NCBI GenBank assembly: GCA_023301205.1
Contig: JALZVC010000048.1
Coordinates: forward strand, 1 to 12,171
Source: Flavobacteriaceae bacterium
GTDB taxonomy: Bacteria; Bacteroidota; Bacteroidia; Flavobacteriales; Flavobacteriaceae
Length of the DNA stretch: 12,171 nt
Reading direction: 5' to 3'
Below the pieces are notes generated by a model, which was not told the origin of the DNA, did no database searches, and saw nothing but the letters and a program-made list of their open reading frames with translations. Shown piece after piece: positions 1 to 6,517 of the stretch. Position numbers and translations under genes: made by a program. The stretch's first letter is position 1. Each line of letters starts with the position of its first letter.

Positions 1-1
1 G

Positions 2-799
2 GCAATTTTAAAAAAGGCTAATATTGCTAAAAGTTTAGGTATAAAAATAGAAGGTGAATCATTGTTTAATGACGGTATTGGTGTTGTCGTTTTTTCTGGA
101 ATTTTATTAATTGCGACCGCAACAGGTGAGCATAATACTTCAGAAATAGGAATTGAAATTGGCACATTGTTTTTAGAAGAAGCAGTAGGAGGTATCGTAT
201 TTGGATTAGTTGTTGGTTTTATAGGACTAAAATGCATACAATCATTAAACGATAATCCGCAATTGGCAGTAATGATAAGTCTTGCTGTTGTAATGGGTGG
301 AACCGCTGGGGCATTTATGTTGCATACATCGGCACCACTAGCAATGGTAGTAGCTGGATTAGTAATAGGGAATAAAATTCACGTGAATGAAGATAAAAGT
401 GCAGTTCAAAAAGCAATAAACTCTTTCTGGGAGATTCTAGATGATGTTTTTAATGGAATTCTATTTGTACTAATAGGACTTGCCATTCACTTATTAAATT
501 TTAATACAAGTTATATTGTATTAGGTATTACTGCGATTATAATTGTACTTCTAGCACGATTTATCTCTGTGTTTCTACCGTATTCATTATTAAAACATCA
601 AGAGACAAAGCCTATTAAGACAATAGCTGTTTTAACTTGGGGAGGATTACGTGGTGGTATTTCTATTGCGCTAGCATTAAGTTTGAGTGATACATTGTCT
701 GGAGAATTGATATTGCATATAACATATGTCGTTGTGATATTTTCTATTATTGTTCAAGGTTTAAGTATAGGTAAGTTTGTGAAAAAAATCTATAAATAA
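2..799 (+). CDS. Na+/H+ antiporter, CPA1 (NhaP-like) family, 5'-truncated
   Basis: This is the C-terminal part of an inner-membrane cation/proton antiporter, which exchanges cytoplasmic Na+ (or K+) for external H+ in pH and salt homeostasis. The frame is open from base 2, so the gene starts upstream of the window and 265 residues are visible. The visible segment begins just before the motif GESLFNDG (visible residues 18-25). Its Asn-Asp pair is the ion-binding signature of CPA1 transporters. Several hydrophobic helices follow, then TWGGLRGGIS, a second hallmark of the family with a conserved Arg in a late helix. The protein ends KKIYK directly after the last helix, so there is no long regulatory cytoplasmic tail (no TrkA-C or cNMP domain). 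An internal TTG at 62 is not a plausible start because the conserved motif begins upstream of it. Ion specificity cannot be read from the sequence. Family assignment is secure. Confidence 0.9.
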   Translation, partial: AILKKANIAKSLGIKIEGESLFNDGIGVVVFSGILLIATATGEHNTSEIGIEIGTLFLEEAVGGIVFGLVVGFIGLKCIQSLNDNPQLAVMISLAVVMGGTAGAFMLHTSAPLAMVVAGLVIGNKIHVNEDKSAVQKAINSFWEILDDVFNGILFVLIGLAIHLLNFNTSYIVLGITAIIIVLLARFISVFLPYSLLKHQETKPIKTIAVLTWGGLRGGISIALALSLSDTLSGELILHITYVVVIFSIIVQGLSIGKFVKKIYK

Positions 800-888
800 A
801 AAAACCGATAATTGTATTGTCGATGTTGTTTAAAAATTATTTATGATTAAAAGATGTTTTTTTCTAATTCAGATATAACATTTAGAAA

Positions 889-906
889 GTGAAATTACAA
901 TTTCAC
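889..906. repeat. Perfect 8-bp inverted repeat, 2-nt spacer
   Basis: The arms 889-896 (GTGAAATT) and 899-906 (AATTTCAC) are exact reverse complements around AC. The loop is too short for a good terminator hairpin and no T-run follows, so a dimeric-regulator site is more plausible than a terminator. It lies about 90 nt after the antiporter stop and about 330 nt before the next gene. Chance occurrence in AT-rich DNA is quite possible. Confidence 0.3.
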
Positions 907-987
907 ACAAAATGATTTAGTTTTTTAAGATAAACTAAAGGGTATCATATAGTTTATATTAATCCAAAACGAATGACAATTTCTTAA

Positions 988-1218
988 ACTAATTTTAGCT
1001 TGTGTTATTTTTTTACAAATCATTACAAAGTATTTATTGGTGTAGATCAAATGAAATATGTGGTAACTCAAAACCAAGGAGCTACAATTTCGTAATTTAT
1101 TAATTTACCAGATAAAGCGGTTTATTCAGTTTTTAAAGCTGATTATATTAGTAATGCAATTTTTTTACCTGATAATTTTTTAAAATTTGATTGTACAGAT
1201 GGGCAACTTAAATTATAA
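988..1218 (+). pseudogene. Probable remnant of a decayed protein-coding gene (3' end)
   Basis: A single frame stays open from 988 to the TAA at 1216-1218 apart from one in-frame TAA at 1093-1095. That is about 76 codons in very AT-rich DNA where stops should be frequent. The encoded text is protein-like on both sides of the stop: YKVFIGVDQMKYVVTQNQGA before it, then INLPDKAVYSVFKADYIS and IFLPDNFLKFDCTDGQLKL after it. The mixed Pro, Asp, Gly, Cys and Lys residues are unlike translated intergenic AT-rich sequence. An ATG at 1051 could start a 14-residue peptide, but nothing suggests it is expressed. I do not recognise the family. The stop codon and the lack of an upstream domain suggest the tail of an eroded gene. 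Chance openness or a recoded stop cannot be excluded. Confidence 0.4.
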
Positions 1219-1237
1219 AAAATATTAAATATTAAAT

Positions 1238-2116
1238 ATGAAATTAAAGATTCTAGTAGTTTTGTTTCTTTTTAGCTCTATAGCGTATGCTCAATTAAGC
1301 GACTTGGCTAGAATAGACTACACCATACTTCCAGCAGGCAATTCTGATGTTGAGTTTACCCGTGTACGCGGATTGTTCAATTTTCCCATAAAATTAAAAA
1401 AGGAAGGTACCTTTTTATTATTAGGCCTTGATTATTCTAATATTCAGCTTACTACAGATGACAACCCTTCTTTTGATAGAGAAGATATTAGGGACTTTCA
1501 GTTATTAGACGTTAACTTTGGTTATACTACCCCTTTAAAAAATGATTGGCGTTTAGGAGCGAGATTAACTCCAGGGTTTAGCTCTAATTTAACATCAAAT
1601 GAATTAAGGCTTAAAGATGTGACAATCTCTAGTGACGTCGTTTTTATTAAAGATAAAAGAAAAGATCCAGACGTGAAAAAACCTTGGAGACTTATAGTAG
1701 GTGTTTCATACTCAGAAAACCGTGGTTTTAATTTTCCATTACCGTTTATTAGCTATTATAGAAAGTTTAAAGACAAATGGTCTTACAATATTGGAATCCC
1801 TAAAACAAATTTACAATACTTTGTTTCTAGTAAGCATAGGATAAAATTATATGCAGAAATTGATGGTTTTACTTCTAATATACAACCTGGCTTCCTCATC
1901 GATAATACTGTTGAAGCAGAGAGTATAAATATGTCTTTACTATTATCAGGTTTGCAATATGAGTTTCATGTCACTAAACATATTCAATTTTTTGCAAGGT
2001 CTTCTTATATCATTAGCAATTCGGTAAATTTTAGAGATGAGAATAAGGACAATATTAAGGAATTAGATAACACGAATGAACTTTACTTAAGAACAGGGTT
2101 ACGATTAAAGATTTAA
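1238..2116 (+). CDS. DUF6268-like outer-membrane beta-barrel protein
   Basis: The product is a 292-residue exported protein of unknown function, predicted to sit in the outer membrane. Residues 1-18 form a Sec signal peptide: Lys at 2 and 4, a hydrophobic core, and cleavage after Ala-Tyr-Ala before Gln19. The rest has no further hydrophobic helix. It shows alternating polar/hydrophobic strands with many aromatics (for example FTRVRGLFNFPIKL near 40-53 and the ending LYLRTGLRLKI), typical of a small beta-barrel. Strand-turn pairs containing Asp/Asn recur through to the C terminus. The overall pattern resembles the DUF6268 barrel family of Bacteroidota; I make this assignment from memory and with moderate certainty. 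Its stop lies 4 nt before ppk1, so the two are probably co-transcribed. A role in phosphate or ion passage is suggested only by that linkage. No Shine-Dalgarno box is visible; the leader before the ATG is all A and T. Confidence 0.75.
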   Translation: MKLKILVVLFLFSSIAYAQLSDLARIDYTILPAGNSDVEFTRVRGLFNFPIKLKKEGTFLLLGLDYSNIQLTTDDNPSFDREDIRDFQLLDVNFGYTTPLKNDWRLGARLTPGFSSNLTSNELRLKDVTISSDVVFIKDKRKDPDVKKPWRLIVGVSYSENRGFNFPLPFISYYRKFKDKWSYNIGIPKTNLQYFVSSKHRIKLYAEIDGFTSNIQPGFLIDNTVEAESINMSLLLSGLQYEFHVTKHIQFFARSSYIISNSVNFRDENKDNIKELDNTNELYLRTGLRLKI

Positions 2117-2120
2117 TACT

Positions 2121-4118
2121 ATGGCATTAAACAGCAAGCAATATTACAACAGAGATTTATCATGGTTAAGATTTAACCATCGCGTACTTCAAGAAGCATC
2201 AGATAAAAGAAATCCCTTACTTGAGAAATTAAAATTTTTGGCTATATTTTCTTCAAACTTAGACGAGTTTTTTAAGGTGCGTGTTTCTGAAATTAGAAAA
2301 ATAAAGGAGCTTGATAAGCCTTTAAGAAAAAAGCTGATTACCAAGCCCAATAGGCTGCTGGCAAAAATAAAGAAGCAAGTAGATCTTCAACAAAAAGAAT
2401 TTGGAAAAATATTTTATAAAAAACTTATACCAGCTTTAGAAAAAGAAAATATTTTTTTAAAAAATACCGAAGGATTAAATGATGAGGAAACAGCTTTTGT
2501 GAAAAAATATTATGAAAGTGTAAAACATCTTTTTGAACCAATGATTAATACGGAGCACACGTTTCTGGAAAATGAAGCACTGTATCTTGTTGGTCAATTA
2601 GAAGATGATTCTTTGATTTGGATTAAAATTAGTGGAAGTGCCTCTAGATTTCTAGAGATACCTTCTAATGATGAGAAATTGAGTGTGTTATTTATTGATG
2701 ACGTACTAAGGCTTAACTTAAAAGATCAGTTTAAAACTGAGTTTTATTCTATTAAGGTTTCAAGAGATGCAGAGCTATATATAGATAATGAGTATTCTGG
2801 AGATTTACTTAATAAAATAAAAGAGGCACTGCCTAATAGGCAAACAGGACAAGTGACTAGGGCATTGGTAGATATGTTGATGCCTGAAGAACTGTTAAGA
2901 GCTATTGAAGTTGCTTTAGATATTAATGAAACCGATTTAATAAAAGGAGGTACTTATCATAATTTTAGAGATTTTTTTGGTTTTCCTAAAATTGATAATG
3001 CAGCATTATACTTCAAAGAACTTCCGCCTATTAAACATAAGAAACTTAAAGCTAAGAAGAATATTTTTAAAATAATAGATAAAAGAGATCATTTGTTATG
3101 TTTTCCATACGAATCATATGACAGTGTTTTAGAGCTTGTTCAAACTGCCGCTACAGATCCTTGTGTAAAGCAAATTAAAATGACTCTATATAGAGTTTCT
3201 GAAGACTCTTCTGTCGCAAAAGCTTTATTGTTAGCCGTCCAAAATGGAAAAGATGTATGTGTATTTATTGAAACCAAAGCACGTTTTGATGAAGAAAATA
3301 ATATCAAATGGGGCAAGCAGTTAGAAGAAAATGGAGCTAGTGTTATGTATAGTTATCCCGGAATCAAAGTGCATTCAAAAATACTTTATATACAGAGGGT
3401 TGAAAATGAGGAAGCTAAAAGTTACGCCTACATTGGGACTGGTAATTTTAATGAGAAAACTTCTAAAATATATACGGATTTTGGTTTAATGACCGCGAAC
3501 AAAAAAATAACTGCTGAATTATTACAAGTATTTCAAGTTCTAGAACGCAAACTTATTATTCCTAAGACAAAGCAATTGCTTGTATCGCCTTTCACAACAA
3601 GATCAAATTTTGAAGAGTTAATTAACAATGAAATAGCATTTTCAGAAGCAGGGAAAGAAGCTTATATCACACTAAAGCTTAATAGTCTTCAAGATGAAAA
3701 GATGATAAAGCTGCTCTACAAAGCAAATAATGCTGGGGTTAAGATTAGATTGTTAATTAGAGGCATCTGTTGTTTGATTTCTGGAATTGAAGGGCAAAGT
3801 GAAAATATCATTGTTACCAGTATTGTAGATCGCTTTTTAGAACATGGTAGAGTTTATATATTTGCGAATGGCGGAAAGGAAAAAATGTATATCGGTTCTG
3901 CAGATTGGATGACACGTAACTTAGACCATAGAATTGAAGTTATCACTCCTATACTAGACAAAAAAATAGCTGTAAAGTTAAAAACCATACTAAAACTTCA
4001 ATTAGATGATACCGTAAAGGGTAGAATTATTGATGCTAATCAAAAAAACAAGTACGTTACAAATAAAATTAATAATGAACCCAGTTCACAACACCTTATA
4101 TACAACAGCTTACTATGA
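2121..4118 (+). CDS. ppk1: Polyphosphate kinase 1
   Basis: PPK1 reversibly transfers the gamma-phosphate of ATP to inorganic polyphosphate, and is usually peripheral to the inner membrane. At 665 residues it is close to the usual family length of about 690. The N-terminal domain opens with NRDLSWLRFNHRVLQEA (10-26) and SSNLDEFF (44-51); Asn46 matches the nucleotide-contacting Asn45 of E. coli PPK. The catalytic core has Arg358 and Arg388, spaced 30 residues apart like E. coli Arg375 and Arg405, which help bind Mg2+. His418 in VHSK is the expected phosphohistidine, followed by IGTGNFNEKT (438-447). The second conserved His575 lies in FLEHGRVYIF, followed by SADWMTRN (593-600). All key residues are present, so the enzyme should be active. 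It begins 4 nt after the barrel gene, and its TGA overlaps the ATG of the PycTM-like gene (ATGA), implying translational coupling. Confidence 0.97.
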   Translation: MALNSKQYYNRDLSWLRFNHRVLQEASDKRNPLLEKLKFLAIFSSNLDEFFKVRVSEIRKIKELDKPLRKKLITKPNRLLAKIKKQVDLQQKEFGKIFYKKLIPALEKENIFLKNTEGLNDEETAFVKKYYESVKHLFEPMINTEHTFLENEALYLVGQLEDDSLIWIKISGSASRFLEIPSNDEKLSVLFIDDVLRLNLKDQFKTEFYSIKVSRDAELYIDNEYSGDLLNKIKEALPNRQTGQVTRALVDMLMPEELLRAIEVALDINETDLIKGGTYHNFRDFFGFPKIDNAALYFKELPPIKHKKLKAKKNIFKIIDKRDHLLCFPYESYDSVLELVQTAATDPCVKQIKMTLYRVSEDSSVAKALLLAVQNGKDVCVFIETKARFDEENNIKWGKQLEENGASVMYSYPGIKVHSKILYIQRVENEEAKSYAYIGTGNFNEKTSKIYTDFGLMTANKKITAELLQVFQVLERKLIIPKTKQLLVSPFTTRSNFEELINNEIAFSEAGKEAYITLKLNSLQDEKMIKLLYKANNAGVKIRLLIRGICCLISGIEGQSENIIVTSIVDRFLEHGRVYIFANGGKEKMYIGSADWMTRNLDHRIEVITPILDKKIAVKLKTILKLQLDDTVKGRIIDANQKNKYVTNKINNEPSSQHLIYNSLL

Positions 4119-4741
4119 GTAAAAAAACAAAAATAACGGAAGAAGACAAATATCTTATGTCAGAACTTAAAATTGATAAGGATAAACTAAAAGAACTAAA
4201 GAAAAAATTAGCGAAAGTGGAACCGCGGGCAGAGCGAGGTACTGAAACTTTATTTAGGTTATTATCTAAAAATCAATACACCTTAAATACGATGATAGAC
4301 ACAAAATCTAATATATTAATTTCTATCAACGCCTTAATTTTATCGTTAATATTAGGTACTGTAATGGGGCAATTAGGCACAGACCCACATCTTCTATATC
4401 CTATAATATTGATATTATTTACTAATCTGGGATCTATTGCTTTTGCTATTTTTGCAACGCGTCCAGAATTGGTTCACGGAGAAAATGATTCAAAAAACGT
4501 AATGTTTTATGGTAACTTTCAAAAAATGGAAGAAGAAGAATATGTAAGTATGGTTACTAATTTAATGAATGAAGGTGATGAGTTATATACAACCATAGCA
4601 AAAGACACGTATTATCTAGGAAAGACTATTGATCGTAAATTTAAGATGCTACGTAAATCCTTTAATATATTCTTATTTGGTATTATTTTGTCAGTATTTG
4701 CATTTATATTTTGTCATGTTATGTTTGGCGGAATTTTATAA
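4115..4741 (+). CDS. Pycsar-effector-like (PycTM/DUF5706) membrane protein
   Basis: The product is a 208-residue inner-membrane protein. Residues 1-40 are charged and Lys/Glu-rich, possibly a short coiled coil (about 17-36). Residues 41-66 (RGTETLFRLLSKNQYTLNTM, then IDTKSN) are the characteristic amphipathic segment before the first helix in DUF5706/PycTM proteins. Predicted membrane helices are about 67-87, 93-114 and 183-205. The conserved ATRPE (114-118) follows helix 2, and a cytoplasmic segment FYGNFQKMEEEEY precedes helix 3. In Pycsar anti-phage systems such proteins respond to cCMP or cUMP and disrupt the membrane. Related flavobacterial proteins often carry an N-terminal HD phosphohydrolase domain, which is missing here. 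No uridylate/cytidylate cyclase is present in the window. The start overlaps the ppk1 stop, so the protein is made from the ppk1 message. Membership of the family is fairly secure from pattern; a defence role is not shown, and a housekeeping membrane function is equally possible. Confidence 0.8.
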   Translation: MSKKTKITEEDKYLMSELKIDKDKLKELKKKLAKVEPRAERGTETLFRLLSKNQYTLNTMIDTKSNILISINALILSLILGTVMGQLGTDPHLLYPIILILFTNLGSIAFAIFATRPELVHGENDSKNVMFYGNFQKMEEEEYVSMVTNLMNEGDELYTTIAKDTYYLGKTIDRKFKMLRKSFNIFLFGIILSVFAFIFCHVMFGGIL

Positions 4742-4754
4742 TATCAAATGAAAG

Positions 4755-4798
4755 ATTGTCAAAGGGTCATTTAATAGACTTTTCATATTGTTAAAGGG
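4755..4798 (+). repeat. Short imperfect direct repeat after the ppk1 operon
   Basis: ATTGTCAAAGGG (4755-4766) recurs as ATTGTTAAAGGG (4787-4798), 11 of 12 bases identical, with starts 32 bp apart. It lies just after the stop of the PycTM-like gene. It may be chance, a duplication scar or part of a 3' UTR structure; nothing else supports a function. Confidence 0.25.
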
Positions 4799-4822
4799 AA
4801 TTCACATAGAATACGTAAAAAA

Positions 4823-4854
4823 TAATTCTAATGGAGCTAGCTCCATTAGAATTA
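4823..4854 (-). terminator. Perfect 32-bp palindrome, likely terminator of the carboxylase operon
   Basis: Bases 4823-4854 are a perfect self-complementary palindrome centred on AGCT, between convergent genes. In RNA it would fold into a stem of about 14 bp with a tight 4-nt turn. On the minus strand it lies about 100 nt after the carboxyltransferase stop and is followed by a T-rich tract (complement of the A-run 4817-4822), the form of an intrinsic terminator. On the plus strand an A-run follows instead, so termination of the ppk1 operon here would be weaker. Because it is fully symmetric, a protein-binding site is also possible. Confidence 0.65.
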
Positions 4855-4951
4855 AAAACAATAAATTTGATAATAGTAGAAATTTAAACAGTTCTAGTTA
4901 GGGGAAGCTTACATATGACTGCAAGTCAGTAATTAAGGCGCACGAAAACCA

Positions 4952-6493
4952 CTACAAAGGTATATTTCCGTGTTTCTTCTTAGGTAAAGTCGCCACTTTG
5001 TTTTGAAGCGTAACAAAAGCTTTTATTAGTTTTCTTCGGGTATCTTTTGGAGCAATTACTTCATCTATAAAACCTCTTGCTGCAGCACTATATGGATTTG
5101 CAAATTTTTCAGCATATTCAGCTTCTTTTTCTGCTAATTTGACAGCAGGGTCGTCGGCAGACATAATCTCCTTTCTAAAAATAATTTCACTGGCTCCTTT
5201 AGCGCCCATAACTGCAATCTCTGCACCTGGCCAAGCGTAATTCATATCTGCACCTATATGCTTTGAATTCATCACGTCGTAAGCTCCACCATAAGCTTTT
5301 CTAGTAATTACAGTAATTTTTGGTACAGTTGCTTCGCTTAGCGCATATAATAATTTAGCACCATTGGTTATAATGGCATTCCATTCTTGATCTGTTCCAG
5401 GAAGAAATCCAGGTACATCTACCAATACTAGTAACGGAATATTAAAACAATCACAGAAACGTGTAAAACGTGCTGCTTTTTTAGAGCTATCAACATCTAA
5501 AACCCCAGCTAAACTAATAGGTTGGTTTGCTATGATTCCAATACTTTTTCCAGCTAATCGTGCAAAACCTACTACAATATTATCTGCATAGTCTTTATGG
5601 ATCTCAAAGAATGAATCTGCATCAATAATTTCATTGATAACACGTCGCATGTCATATGGCTGATTTGCATTTTGCGGAACGATATTTTCTAATTCTTCAC
5701 GAATTTCTTCTCCTAATTCAAAAGGGGTGTCAGCAGGTTTATCCTCATTGTTTTGAGGCATATAGCTCACCATTTGTTTAATTTGGTTAATACATTGAAT
5801 ATCATTTCCTGCCGTGAGATGTGTTACACCAGACTTTGTAGCGTGCGTGGAAGCACCTCCTAATTCTTCAGCTGTTACAATCTCGTTTGTCACTGTTTTT
5901 ACCACATTAGGTCCTGTTACAAACATATAACTTGAGTTCTCGACCATTAAAGTAAAATCTGTCATCGCAGGTGAGTAGACTGCGCCACCAGCACAAGGTC
6001 CCATAATGGCCGATATTTGAGGTACTACTCCAGAAGCCATCACGTTTCTATGAAAGATATCTGCATAACCACCTAAAGAACGAACCCCTTCTTGTATTCG
6101 AGCACCACCACTATCATTTAGTCCGATGATAGGAACGCCAATTTTCATGGCTAAGTCCATCACTTTGCAGATTTTTTCAGCGTGTGTTTCAGAAAGGGCT
6201 CCTCCAAAAACAGTAAAGTCTTGCGCATATACGCATACTTGTCTTCCGTCTATTGTGCCGTATCCTGTAACCACACCATCTCCATAAAACAATTGTTTTT
6301 CCATTCCAAAATCGTTGGTGCGATGTGTAACTAAAGCGCCCATCTCTTCAAAAGAACCTTCGTCAAGAAGAAAATGTAAACGTTCTCTTGCGGTTAATTT
6401 ACCTTTAGCGTGTTGTTTTTCAATCCGCTCTTGACCTCCACCTAAATGGGCAAGATTTAATTTTTCTGTGAGTATCTGCTTTTTATCTTTCAT
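4952..6493 (-). CDS. pccB: Acyl-CoA carboxylase carboxyltransferase (beta) subunit, probably propionyl-CoA carboxylase
   Basis: This subunit transfers the carboxyl group from carboxybiotin to an acyl-CoA, most likely propionyl-CoA giving methylmalonyl-CoA, in the cytoplasm. At 513 residues it has the usual family length. The N-terminal crotonase-fold half carries GKLTARERL (31-39), GGARIQEG (129-136) and the oxyanion-hole segment GPCAGGAVYSPA (165-176). The C-terminal half carries LVLVDVPGFLPG (355-366), KAYGGAYDVM (399-408) and NYAWPGAEIAVMGAKGA (418-434). Asp406 in GGAYDVM matches the position reported to favour propionyl-CoA over acetyl-CoA in Streptomyces PccB (Asp422), which is why I prefer propionyl-CoA. 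It is the last gene of a leftward operon, 24 nt after the biotin carboxylase gene. A methylmalonyl-CoA decarboxylase alpha subunit is a close homologue, but the linked biotin carboxylase argues for a carboxylase. The substrate remains inferred. Confidence 0.92.
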   Translation of the reverse strand: MKDKKQILTEKLNLAHLGGGQERIEKQHAKGKLTARERLHFLLDEGSFEEMGALVTHRTNDFGMEKQLFYGDGVVTGYGTIDGRQVCVYAQDFTVFGGALSETHAEKICKVMDLAMKIGVPIIGLNDSGGARIQEGVRSLGGYADIFHRNVMASGVVPQISAIMGPCAGGAVYSPAMTDFTLMVENSSYMFVTGPNVVKTVTNEIVTAEELGGASTHATKSGVTHLTAGNDIQCINQIKQMVSYMPQNNEDKPADTPFELGEEIREELENIVPQNANQPYDMRRVINEIIDADSFFEIHKDYADNIVVGFARLAGKSIGIIANQPISLAGVLDVDSSKKAARFTRFCDCFNIPLLVLVDVPGFLPGTDQEWNAIITNGAKLLYALSEATVPKITVITRKAYGGAYDVMNSKHIGADMNYAWPGAEIAVMGAKGASEIIFRKEIMSADDPAVKLAEKEAEYAEKFANPYSAAARGFIDEVIAPKDTRRKLIKAFVTLQNKVATLPKKKHGNIPL

Positions 6494-6517
6494 TGCTTCT
6501 GTTAAAAATGTATATGC

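Larger units (their letters stand above)
800..1237. other. Intergenic region, 438 nt, with decayed frame and small inverted repeats
   Basis: This AT-rich stretch lies between the antiporter and the DUF6268-ppk1 operon. It holds a reading-frame remnant (988-1218), a short perfect inverted repeat (889-906) and a weak AT-only hairpin with 8-bp arms at 916-923 and 932-939. No convincing intrinsic terminator follows the antiporter stop. The 19 nt between the remnant and the next ATG are only A and T, which fits an A-rich Bacteroidota leader. I found no clear TTG/TAnnTTTG promoter. The closest string, near 1183-1191, has the wrong spacing. Confidence 0.6.

Noticed and set aside
916..939. AT-only hairpin with 8-bp arms as antiporter terminator
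   Set aside because: It has almost no G-C pairs, lies more than 110 nt after the stop and lacks a T-run at the right place.
1150..1237. Possible Bacteroidota promoter before the DUF6268-like gene
   Set aside because: The best -7-like string has three bases instead of two between TA and TTTG and lacks a suitably spaced TTG, so it is not supportable.
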